Source of the DNA: Gigaspora rosea
Taxonomy: Eukaryota > Glomeromycota > Glomeromycetes > Diversisporales > Gigasporaceae
Length of the DNA stretch: 64,000 nt
NCBI GenBank assembly: GCA_003550325.1
Contig: QKWP01000832.1
Location: 133,540 to 197,539, forward strand
Direction: 5' to 3'
Under the pieces are notes generated by a model. It was not told the origin of the DNA. It did no database searches and saw only the letters and a list, made by a program, of their open reading frames with translations. Made by a program: the position numbers and the translations under genes. Positions 54,612 through 64,000 of the stretch are shown here, piece by piece. Within the stretch, counting starts at the first letter, position 1. Every line of letters begins with the position of its first letter.

Positions 54612-56588
54612 GCAGCAAAATAAATATGCGAAATCTTTCGAAAAAAATTGTATACAGAAATCTTTTGAAAGAATTGTGATCGACGTGAAATTTTTCGAAA
54701 GAACTGCAATCTTTCGAAAGATTTCGATATATATTTTTTTTGAAATATTTCGGAACATATTGCGAAATATTGCGAAATAATGCAAAATAAATTGCGCAAT
54801 ATTGTAAAATAGACCAAATAAAACAATGCAAACCCTATCTAATTATCTCATTTCGGGGGTCGCAGGAGGTAATATTTCGCATATTATCGCGTAAATTTGT
54901 AGCTTTTCACAATATTTCGCAATATTTTGCATATGTTCAAAAATTTTTAAAATTTTCGTATTATTAAATTTTAAATTTTTATTTATTATTATATATTATA
55001 TATATTTCATTATATATTATATTTTAATTATTATACATTTTTTACAGTATTATTTTTACATTATTACATATTATTTTAACTACTTTCGCACTTCTTCGCA
55101 TCTAATTCTATTACTATATACAAAAAACTAGCCCTACACACTTATTTTCGCTTATCCCAAAGTTAGCTATTATCTTCGCTTCTTTGTTTTCTATTGTCTT
55201 CGCTTTTTTGTTTTTTATTGTCTTCGCTTTGGCTATTTTTTTTGGTTGGTTATACCTTCGTTTTGCCCTTTTTTTCTAAATACTTCCTAAAAATAGTAAA
55301 GAAGTAAAAAAAAATAAAAAACCATTTCTCAAAAGTGTTGGTGTTCTTGCAAATTGCCAGAGAAATTTTGTAAAGTGCCGAAAAAGTCGCAAAGTTTCGA
55401 AAAAATCAGGAATAAATAAAAATAAATTAAAAATTAAAAAAATAAGTAAAAAAAAAACAAACGAAAAAACAAAAAATGTAAGCAAACTAATAAAAAAATA
55501 AACGAACCCCCAAATCTTTATTCCTCTAAAATAAGAGTTCGCATTCTTGCAAATTCAGAAATTCGAAAGCCATGTTAATGTTCTTGCAAAATGCTAAAAA
55601 AGTCGCAAAGTGCCGAAAAAGTCTGGGTAGGTTTTCTTGCAAAGTGCTAGGAAGGAAGGGTTCTGTTCTCTCAAAGTGTCAAAATAAAATAAATTAATAA
55701 AAAAATAAAACAAAAAAAAACAAAAACAAAAAACATGAAACGAAAAAATAAAAAAAGCGAAACCTTGCAAGAACTTGCAAAAAACTTGCAAAACTTGCAA
55801 AAACTTGCGAAAACTTGCGCCCATTTCTCTAAAGTAGCGTTCCTGAAAATTTAGAAATTGCTGGGTGAATTCTGTTGTATGTTCTTGCAAAGTTTCGGAA
55901 GTCTGAGTAGGCATGCACTAAGTTCCGAAAAGTTGTAGGTTTTCTTGCAAAGGGCTAGTATTCTTGTAAAATATGAAAAAAATTAAAAAAAATAAATAAA
56001 TAAATAAAAAAAAGAAAAACAAAACGAAGCAAAAAAAAGCGAAAACAAACAAAAGTAAAAAAAAACAAACTGAAATAAAAAAAAACAATGTGAATAGATC
56101 TAATTAATAAACAAAAGATCTAAGGGTGCTGATATTTATTAGGTAATATTTTAGAGGGTGGGGGTCAAGAAAAATCTTACCTTAGTTAAATTTGATTGGC
56201 CAAAATTCTATTTATAGATCTTACCTAGGGGTGGGAAGTAAGCCCCTATAGTAAATGGATATTAGGTAATAAATGTCAGCACCCTAATCTGATCTTGTAA
56301 TACAGATATGCAGATTAATTTAGATATATTCAAAGTATTTCGAAAATATAGTCCAATGCGTACTTGGTATGACCCAGGTTACATATCTACTGATCCAGCC
56401 AGTCATAGTCAGTCCGCTCAAAAAATATTTCAAATTTACTTTTGAAACATTTTCGAAATATTTTGAAACCTGCAATATTTCAAAATAAATTGCGAAATAT
56501 TTCAAAATATATTGCATATGCGAAATCTTTTGAAAGATTTTGCATGTTCGCAAGATCTTTCAAAAGATTGCGCTACTATAATTTTGCT
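54612..56588. mobile_element. Non-autonomous element with GCGAAATAT subterminal repeats
   Basis: Left text CAGCAAAATAAATATGCGAA ATCTTTCGAAA is mirrored at the right by TTTCAAAAGATTGCGCTAC TATAATTTTGCTG. Within about 250 bp of each end the words GCGAAATATTGCGAAAT, TTTCGAAAGATT and TTTTGAAAGATTTTGC are repeated many times. The interior (55130-56090) is a purine-rich degenerate tandem repeat (TTCTTGCAAAGTGCCGAAAA units with A-rich spacers). No target duplication could be fixed and no transposase was seen. Overlapping minus-strand frames near the left end (54831-54501) follow the repeats. Confidence 0.55.
56121..56288. mobile_element. MITE, 168 bp
   Basis: Terminal inverted repeats TAAGGGTGCTGATATTTATT and the complement of AATAAATGTCAGCACCCTAA have few mismatches. 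The interior is GGGGTGGG/CCCC-rich. It lies within the right part of the 54612-56588 region. Confidence 0.7.
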
Positions 56589-56610
56589 GATGTAGTTCAG
56601 AAATAGATGC

Positions 56611-57621
56611 TTTTTTTTTTTTGGTTTTAAAGTGTCTGTCTTTGAGACTGGGAATTTTTATTCAAAATATTAGAACCATTGGTATTTTACTTAAAGGGAT
56701 ACCAATATTTGTTACAAAAACGAGGATACATCTAGCCATACGTACACTTTTGGTGTCTAATTTAAGTGGTTCGCCCTAAGGTACCACACTAGCTGCCATA
56801 CCTGCAGCCCAACTATGAGAATTGTTTATTAAAACCCTCTGGTCCCTGTTTTGTCTGCCAACCAATCTTGTATCACCAGCACAGCCACCAGCTTCTAGAC
56901 CTGGAGTTCGTACCAGATACTAATCACCACCCTTAGGACTAGTTTATTTTTGACAGAAAACTTGATAGAGCAGTCCCTGTTCTACACAAATATTACCTAT
57001 ACTTCGGTAACTTACACACTCACTAAAACAAGCAACTTGCAGTTTAAACCACTACTATTACCTACTTCTGCCCTTGTAAGGTTTACTCCAACCCTAGTAC
57101 CAACTATTACTTTCCTATCGGTCTTTCACCGATACATTCCAGACTTTCAATCCAGTTGGCCCGGAACAGTTGATCTACCTGGCATTAGGTGCCATTATGG
57201 TTTTCCCCCCCCTGGAACCTACTTCTATAACATAGGTCCTTTTCCTCCAGTACCCGAACTGGCGGGCAGGTTGGTAAATCTTGTCCCTGAGGTCGACGTT
57301 CAGTTCTTCGGTTCCGGTCCAATATTCCAGTTTTGGTAGCACCGCCAAAGATCTTTGCTACCTCCTTACTCGGGTCTTGCCAAATGGATTTCTGTTTTCC
57401 CGGTTCCTTGGATTTGTCTGTATCATGAGGCACAACTTTACTCAAAAGCTTCTATTCAAGATAGTTACCAAGGACTACAGGTAATGTACCCAACTAATCA
57501 ACAGGAAATAGTTACCGGAATACAGGTCTATTTTTCAAAAGCGTCACCAGTGGGATTTGAACTCTAGACCTTCCACTTTGGGAGTGACAACTTACCAAAA
57601 TTCCTAAGTCGCCACACCGTC
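56611..57621 (-). mobile_element. tRNA-derived SINE, about 1 kb, minus strand
   Basis: Read on the minus strand from 57621, the head is tRNA-like with a B box GAGTTCAAATCC (about 57550-57561). The other end is a 12-T tract on the plus strand (56611-56622), that is, a 3' poly-A. An 11-bp direct repeat with one mismatch, CAGAAATRGAT, flanks the copy (56598-56608 and 57622-57632). The 3' segment matches the shorter SINE at 42118-42388. The reading frame at 56950-57339 is inside the SINE body and not a gene. Confidence 0.8.
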
Positions 57622-57712
57622 CAGAAATGGATATTATTATACAGATTTATGCAAAATTATTAAGATTATAATAATAATAATAACTTATATTGAATTAAAA
57701 GTAAATTGCATA

Positions 57713-58361
57713 AAGCCACGAGTAAAATCAGGTCTTTTGAGATAAACAGTGAACACCACGTGAGGTCTTTCAGAGTAGAAGTCGAAATGAAATTCCTTTC
57801 TAGAATGTTCTATTAGGCGTAGTTTCTTTTCTTTTTTTTTCTTTTCTTAATTTGTACATATAATACTTAGGTGAGGCATTTTCTTGCACAGTATTATATA
57901 ATTTTTTCTTATCATCGGGCACAGGCGTAAATAGTGTTGTCATAGCTGCTTACTTTGTGCCTTCTTTTTCTTTCTTTTCATTTTATGTTATATCACTTTG
58001 GCTTTTTGTTTAGGTTGTGTAGATTTCCCCCATTTTATTTTTTCTTTTATTTTCTTTATACCTTTTGCTTTCTGGTAGAATCCTGCTACTTGAGAAGTTA
58101 GGAGAAGAGGGTTAGAAAGTAGGTGGTTATGACAGGCGGCAAAGTCCAATCAGTGATTTGGATACTCTAAATCTATTGAGAAGAGGAGTTTCGATGAGAA
58201 AAATGTTTGATATAGCAGGTTACATTTAAGGATCTTTAAAACACCTGGGTGGGTCGCACATTAGTATTTTAACCTCAAAGTAGGTAATTATGTTGTACTG
58301 GCATTATATAATTGATAAAATAAAGCTGCAGCATGATTGCCGAATATAAAAAAAAAAAAAA
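57713..58361 (+). mobile_element. 5'-truncated LINE insertion
   Basis: The same 3' sequence as 45149-46017, ending GCATGATTGCCGAATATAAA and a poly-A. The direct repeat AAAAGTAAATTGCATA (57697-57712 and 58362-58377; 12 bp if poly-A ambiguity is discounted) is exact. That is typical of target-primed reverse transcription. Confidence 0.88.
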
Positions 58362-58679
58362 AAAAGTAAATTGCATATGCTACATTAAATTTGCTTAGAA
58401 CTAATAAATTGTACAGGTTACTATTCTTACCTATTTATAACCAGGTTGTCATATCATCAATTGAATGAACTGACCAACTATAGTTGACTCAATTTTGCTT
58501 GACCTAGTTCCAACCTTTACTTAAAATGCACCTTTTATAATCATACATTGGAACTGCATAAAATTCTGCAAACACATGATGATATGTGCTAAAATTCTAT
58601 TGGCCAAAAAAAATTACATTGCATCATTGCATTTTTCAATTAAAATATTAACTTTCAATATTAGATAAAGGATGAGCAT

Positions 58680-58830
58680 TCGGACAATATTAACAAAAGC
58701 TTATATATAGCAAAATTTTGCAAAAAACTTTTTGTTAAGATACAAAAAGTGGTTGTATAAGCCAAATTTTGCATTATAGATAATTTTTGAAACAGCTAGC
58801 TGCGTTGTTTCATTTCACATACACCTAGAG
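58680..58830 (-). repeat. Dispersed repeat, copy 2 of 3
   Basis: The reverse complement of 13965-14110: TATATATAGCAAAATTTTGC, CTTTTTGTTAAGA, TGTATAAGCCAAATTTTG, then GTTTCATTTCACAT. Confidence 0.65.
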
Positions 58831-58918
58831 TGGGGCATAAGGGCACAAGCAGGGCCCTGAATACTAATGTGTTATTGTCCGAAACATAGCAAAGGACTTA
58901 CAATGGAAACGTAAATAC

Positions 58919-60798
58919 TAGTGTTTCGATCCTATTCTTTAAGGGCCATCCAGATTAAATTCAGATCCTACTTTGTGTATCCGGATGATAATCCGAATCT
59001 GGATAAATCTAAATTCAATTATTGAATCCAGATTCTATATGAGCACAAAGTGCTATCACTTTACTCATTACATTTACAAATTTGGCTACAAATGCTAATA
59101 TTTATTTGAAATATACCAAATTTGAATAGTTTATTTCAAATAACTAACAAAATGAAATGCCAATTTTGAATTTAATAAATTAACAAAAAACATGTCAGAT
59201 AAATGCAGTGAGCTATGCGAAATATAATTAATTTTGTACATCAAAAGATTAAGATCGAATTTTAGTGTAGGAAGTTCTATAACAAATTAATGTAAATTTT
59301 TTTTTAGTTGTTACTAGTGATTTGGCCCAGATGGGTATCACCTGATAATTATTCGGATAAACACTATCCGGACTGTAACTCTAGATAAATTAATTGTCTT
59401 ATTAGAATTTTATATGATATCACATAAAGATTTGATTTTCATAGGTATCAAACACCCCCAATGCAGTATGGTTTCGTATTGGAATTAACATTTGTAATTT
59501 CTATCACAATTTACTATAAAATTTTTTTTACAAAACTTACTGATTATTGTGGTGATTTACTGTAAAAAAAATTTCTGTACGGATGACCAGAATTGTATAG
59601 TATGGGAAATTACAGTATGGTATTGATTAGTATTTTCGCAAATCAATATGGTATGGGTGAGCATATCAGTATAGTACACCACTAGTACACACCAAATTTT
59701 TTAAAATCTGTACCATACTGATCCAGTGTTATAGATTAGTGTTTAGGGATAGAATTATAATTATAGTTGATTATAAAGTAGCCTATATTTTGGGTATTTT
59801 ACTAACTTGCCATACTAATCAGCAGAGGTGTAAAATACCCTTATTTCATTCCATGCTTATCTGCTGTAACCTAATGATTCATGATTTACCGTTGTTACAA
59901 ATCGACACACAATACTGTCGTGATTAAACAATTTTTAATGAATTTGAATTGTGAAAAATTGTGATAAACATTCTTTTGATCATAACTTGCTCATCGCTAT
60001 ATTTCGTCTTAACATTTATCACAGGTTGTCTTGATTATTTACTTTATTGCTATATTAGATTTAGTATACTGATCACATTTTGGGTATAATCATGGTTTTA
60101 TTGGTTGGTAGATCAACATAAAACAAAAATTGCTGAAAAAATTAGTGATTATCAGATAATCTGGGCAACAAAAATTCCAAAACTAGAAATCAATCATCTA
60201 AATCTTTGGTGGAATATAATTTTTCTTAATATTTGCTAATATATTCGCTATTTTTATTGATCTCATGTTTTCCTTTTTATCTATTGTGGAACAATTGTTC
60301 CTGTTCTTCTTCTGCACTTGCATTTAATTCTTGTACTTGTTCTTGAACTTGAGACCATTATACAAAACCCTTTCAAATTCATAAAATATTTGATTGACTT
60401 TTTTTTAGCAAATTTACGTTTTTCGATTTTAAGAGAGTTGTTTTAGAGAGTTTTTTAAGTTAACAGCTGATTTGAAATTTAGTGGAACACATGATGAATT
60501 TTATGGATCATCTGCAAATCAATAATTAATCTAATTTTATATTATCGAAAACTTCACAAAATTTATCATGTGCCCCACTAATTTTCAAATTAGCAGTAAT
60601 AGTAATATATTTATTGTCGGTTGCTGGTCAAATTGACAATCACATGTTAAGATATTTAGGATTATGATCTGGATAATCCTTATCCTTAATCCATAAATAT
60701 TACGGATCTATCCGGTTAAAGTTAATGGATACGAATATCCGTATTCAATCTGAATCATCAGATCTATTCAGATTAACGGATTATGGATCGAAACACTA
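58919..60798. mobile_element. hAT-like non-autonomous element, 1.9 kb
   Basis: The ends TAGTGTTTCGATCC (left) and GGATCGAAACACTA (right) are flanked by GTAAATAC at 58911-58918 and GTAAATAT at 60799-60806 (7 of 8 identical). Subterminal regions at both ends are full of ATCCGGAT, GGATAATCC and GATCTGGAT words. The termini resemble the element at 19935-21284 (TAGTGTTCCGC with GATCCGGATC repeats), so the two are probably one family. The interior has no convincing frame. Confidence 0.85.
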
Positions 60799-60809
60799 GT
60801 AAATATACA

Positions 60810-61730
60810 AAATAAATGTCTTGGATTCCGCTCACTGATATTGGACCAATCATCATTTAAAACATATAGAACAGATTGACATGGATTAGCCCAACAAGAC
60901 AGAAGATCCCGTAAAAATTATAATATGTATTATAGCTTCGGATACTAACAGTACCTGTTTTCCTAGTATTTATATATAAACCTTTATCTTCAAATCTTAT
61001 ATAGGTTTGCAAAAAAATTTTATTATAGAAGTGTACATTGGCTTAAAGCTATATATTTAATGTATAACAGAAGTTTAATATAAGTTTTCTATACTTTAAT
61101 AAAGTGTACAATAAAGCAAAATTTATTATTAAGCTAATGTATGATAAAAATTTAAATATTTAAGTTTGCTTTTTGGAATTTTTTGAAAATTTTCTCAAAG
61201 TTTTATTCTGATCTTGCTTGTAATTTACATTTATTCATTTTTTATTCAAAATTTTTCAAATATATATTTTCTTATTAAATTTACTAATTTCTTCCTATTG
61301 TCTGCTGCCTAGAATTATTCATGCTAATTTATATATTATCTTCTAAATAAAATATATCATCTTTGTTAAACTTAGGATTAAAGTTAATAGATAATATTAT
61401 ACAGTACTAAAATTTTGCAAGGAATTTTTTATTAGTATACAAAAGATAATTTCTTAGACAAAGTTTTGCAATAAGTGTGACTTTTCAAAAAAAGCAATTG
61501 TTGTTTTAATTATCACATTATATCTAATCTTGCATTCTGATTGGCCAATAACAAAATTTGATAGAGAAATTAGTATAATCTTTTTTAGAGGGCTTTCAGA
61601 AATCAGCTGATTTCAGAGAGAGTGGGTGGGTTAGCTGAAGTATCAGATATAATTCTGGCCAAAATTTTATAATTCTGGCCAAAATTACAAAATTATTTTT
61701 GACCAAAATTATAGATTTATTAATAATATT
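60810..61730. other. Intergenic, no feature
   Basis: AT-rich. ATTCTGGCCAAAATT is repeated in tandem at about 61650-61700. No gene was seen. Confidence 0.45.
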
Positions 61731-61732
61731 TA

Positions 61733-62058
61733 ATAATTAATAACTTTTAATTTACTGGATAAATTTAATGATTTAACTACCAAAATGATTCTTTCAATGA
61801 GAGGATTCTAGCAAGCAAAATCATTAAAATCTAATCACTAGATCCTAAATCAGAATAGATAAATGTTACTGTAAAAGTTTTATAATTTATTAAAAAATTA
61901 TAAACCATTTATAGTAACACAAATTTATTCCGATCTCTGGATCCTGTAATTGGATTTTTTATGATTTTAGGCTTGCAAGAATCCTCTTATTGAGCTAATC
62001 ATTTTAGTAGTTAGATCATAAAATTGGTTCCGTAAATCAAAAGTTATTAACAATTAAA
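61733..62058. mobile_element. Palindromic element, relative of 46019-46475
   Basis: The arms TAATAACTTTTAATTTAC ... and the complement of GTAAATCAAAAGTTATTAAC face a centre near 61892. The order of words (GGATCC/TGTAATTGGATTTT, ATGATTTTAGG, AATCCTCTTATTGAGCT, ATCATTTTAGTAG) parallels the arms of 46019-46475, but both arms have more mismatches, so it is older. Confidence 0.65.
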
Positions 62059-62286
62059 AATTAATTTTCAATTGTTAGTTTCCAATACTAATATTTTAAC
62101 TCTAAACTTTTGTCTTTATGCACTTTGTTTTATTTACAAAATTTAATTTTATTTTTTGATTTTTATTTATAAATAAGTAAAATTACAATAAATAATATGA
62201 ATATAATAAATATCTTAGGTTTATGTAATTTAGCGCATATGTGTTGTAATGCACCCATCTGATAAACCAATCAGATCGTAGGATAA

Positions 62287-62509
62287 GGTGTAATGTGAAA
62301 TCGAGAAAAAATAGCGACCTTTTAAAAAATCACTTGTGGCTCATAATTTTGCTTATGAAACCACTCTTCGGCTCTAACAAAAAAAATTCCTTGCTAAATT
62401 TTACTATAAAATCCCCTTTCTCGCCTACACACTATTCTAACCTCACCCTAACTCTAACTAACAAAAAAAATGGTTTATTTTGGTTGTTTTAATTTCACAT
62501 TACATCAAA
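62287..62509. mobile_element. MITE, copy 3 of the 13965 repeat
   Basis: Inverted TGTAATGTGAAAT (left) and ATTTCACATTACA (right) bound about 220 bp that share CTTTTAAAAAATCACTTGTG-, CTCTAACAAAAAAAATTCC- and TGCTAAATTTTACTATA-like text with 13965-14110. Confidence 0.6.
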
Positions 62510-62939
62510 TCATATGAGGTGCGCTACAGCGCACATGCGCAAAATTATTAAATTCAATATCTTAATCATATTGGCCAATTTGGTTTAATCCTAAAATTGA
62601 CCAATCATGATCAAGAATTATTAAAATTTTTCTATAAAAATTTATTATAGAGTGAATTTTCACAAAAATAGCCTTTTTAACTAGTTTTGTATTTATAATT
62701 AAGTATATAGAAAATTATGAAATTCATATTTAATTATAAGCCAAATTGGTTTCCTCTAGCCTTCTTAAACTAAAAATTTAACCTTTTAGTTTAAAATAGA
62801 AAAGTATGAGGTGAAATGATACATCTTCTTTCTGTAGCGGTCTAATGGTTAGCCCTGACTGCAAGTAATAGGCTTGCCATATTGCATAGATTATTAGATG
62901 ATTAGTTAGAAATTTTAAATATAGTGATATAATTGTAAC

Positions 62940-64000
62940 TTACTATCTGGTGACTTGGCATCCGAGCTGCAAGAAGCAAAAATCGAGGGAGCAGAAGTGA
63001 TTACAGGAAGTGATTATAAAATAATAATAGCAGAAATTTGGGTAGGTCATATGACTGCACTAACAAGTAAAGCAGAAATTAAAAGGAAAGGTCATATAAG
63101 AACAGTATATCTATACGACCAAGCAACTGTCGAAGACTGGAAAAATTACATACATAAAGTGCAGAAACAGCTAGAAAAGGGAAATGTGATATCCCTGATT
63201 CAGCAGAAGGAACAAAAAACTGAAAGACAAATAAAGAAAATCAACCACACTTGGGACATAATTGCGGAAGCAATATTTACGGGGCAAACAGGCACCTACC
63301 AAAGAAGAAAGTATACAATACGGCAGTAAACAGAAGAAATAACTACGAAATGCAGACGCAAGGAAAGTACATTACAGAAATACAAAGATTTATCAAGTAC
63401 GCAAAGACAAAAAGAGGACAAGCGGTATTAGAAGAAGAAAAGCTAAAAGTTAATGATAGAATTGGATAATAAGTGGAAAGCTAGGTATGAACCCCCAAAA
63501 CTTCACAGACAATGGTCTAATGCTTGGATCGAAAATATAAAAAGATGGCAAAAGATCTTGCAAGAAAGAAGAAAGATGAAGTGAGAGCGAGAACAAAGGA
63601 AGCAAATTGAAGAAAACATAGATAAAAGATGTGCAATAATTAAACACAACCAAGGGAAGATGATTTCTAGTCTGCTGAATCGACCATACAAGAAAATAGT
63701 GCTTGATAGATTTTATCGAACAGAAAGAAAAGGAGGCGGTGCTAAGAACAGAACCAGAAGATGTTAAAAAAGGTATAGCAGAGCACTACAAGAAACAATT
63801 TAGAAAAAGAACAACAAAACTGGAGGAAATATCTAAAAGGTGGAAAGAAATATATAGACCTCAAAAGTATATTGATGAGAAGTGGTTTGATGAAGTAGAA
63901 GAGGAGATAAAGCAAGAAGAATGGTAGAGGTGATAAGGGAGCTTAAAGTAGGAACTGCTCCAGGAATTTCAGGTATAAGCTATGTGCTAATCAAACGTGC
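62940..64000 (+). pseudogene. LINE ORF2 remnant (endonuclease C-terminus to start of reverse transcriptase)
   Basis: The fragment opens in frame with text typical of the end of an AP-type endonuclease domain (GSDYKIIIAEIWVGH...), with no start codon. It passes through a charged helical linker (NHTWDIIAEAIF; WKEIYRPQKYIDEKWFDEVEEEI) and reaches the first reverse-transcriptase motif at the right edge (ELKVGTAPGISGISYVLIK). Frames change at about 63280, 63465, 63700 and 63920, and a stop lies near 63582, so the copy is broken. It continues beyond the window. It may belong to the same family as the LINE 3' ends at 45149 and 57713, which cannot be tested here. Confidence 0.85.

Noticed and set aside
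54501-54831. Three overlapping minus-strand frames of 75-94 codons
   Set aside because: They run through GCGAAATAT subterminal repeats of a transposon and encode Phe/Ile/Tyr-rich text with no motif.
56950-57445. Frames of 129 (plus) and 86 (minus) codons
   Set aside because: Inside the body of the minus-strand SINE; no conservation argument and no start context.
62833-62885. CGGTCTAATGGTTAGCCC, similar to a tRNA D-arm
   Set aside because: No B box follows; could be a SINE head cut by the LINE fragment, but evidence is too thin.
63450-63691. Minus-strand hydrophobic frames opposite the LINE
   Set aside because: Shadow of the lysine-rich ORF2 linker on the other strand.

Overview
The window is nuclear DNA from an AT-rich, repeat-dense eukaryote. 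A filamentous fungus of the arbuscular-mycorrhizal group (Glomeromycotina, Rhizophagus-like) fits best. The reasons are short, T-rich GT-AG introns, a Crinkler-type effector gene with a nuclear-localisation linker, a FAR1/MULE transposase with SWIM and CCHC fingers, and very many non-autonomous hAT, MULE and mariner-like elements. The species is inferred, not proven.

Layout. 1-3.8 kb: AT-rich repeat remnants. 3.8-6.8 kb: two convergent small genes, a catalytically dead protein kinase homologue (+) and a single-pass membrane protein (-). 7-9.4 kb: three foldback or TIR elements. 9.8-12.4 kb: a Crinkler pseudogene (-) split by a 285-bp element with a 10-bp target duplication. 12.6-15.2 kb: nested MITEs (hAT-like in hAT-like) and a solo LTR whose U3 carries a 10-bp minisatellite. 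15.2-24 kb: gene-poor, with a 1.35-kb hAT-like element and a 0.5-kb direct duplication. 24-30 kb: a decayed MULE transposon between two arrays of the same 17-bp satellite. 30-41 kb: the gene island, with asparagine synthetase (8 exons), a USP-family deubiquitinase (22 exons, two GC-AG introns) and a SpoU RNA methyltransferase convergent with it. 41-64 kb: almost pure repeat. It holds a mariner-like MITE, three SINEs, two LINE 3' ends, a LINE ORF2 remnant running off the window, large palindromes (one with an assembly gap at its centre) and an array of about 158-bp units in strictly alternating orientation.

Three intact housekeeping genes sit head-to-tail or tail-to-tail between 31.8 and 40.9 kb. 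The USP and SpoU stop codons are only 78 bp apart. The rest of the coding signal is transposon- or effector-derived and mostly broken. Many insertions can be dated relative to each other, because the opposite arm of a palindrome or the interrupted reading frame preserves the empty site. No CRISPR array, rRNA gene or convincing functional tRNA gene was seen. Gaps: 77 N at 53804-53880 and one N at 46018.
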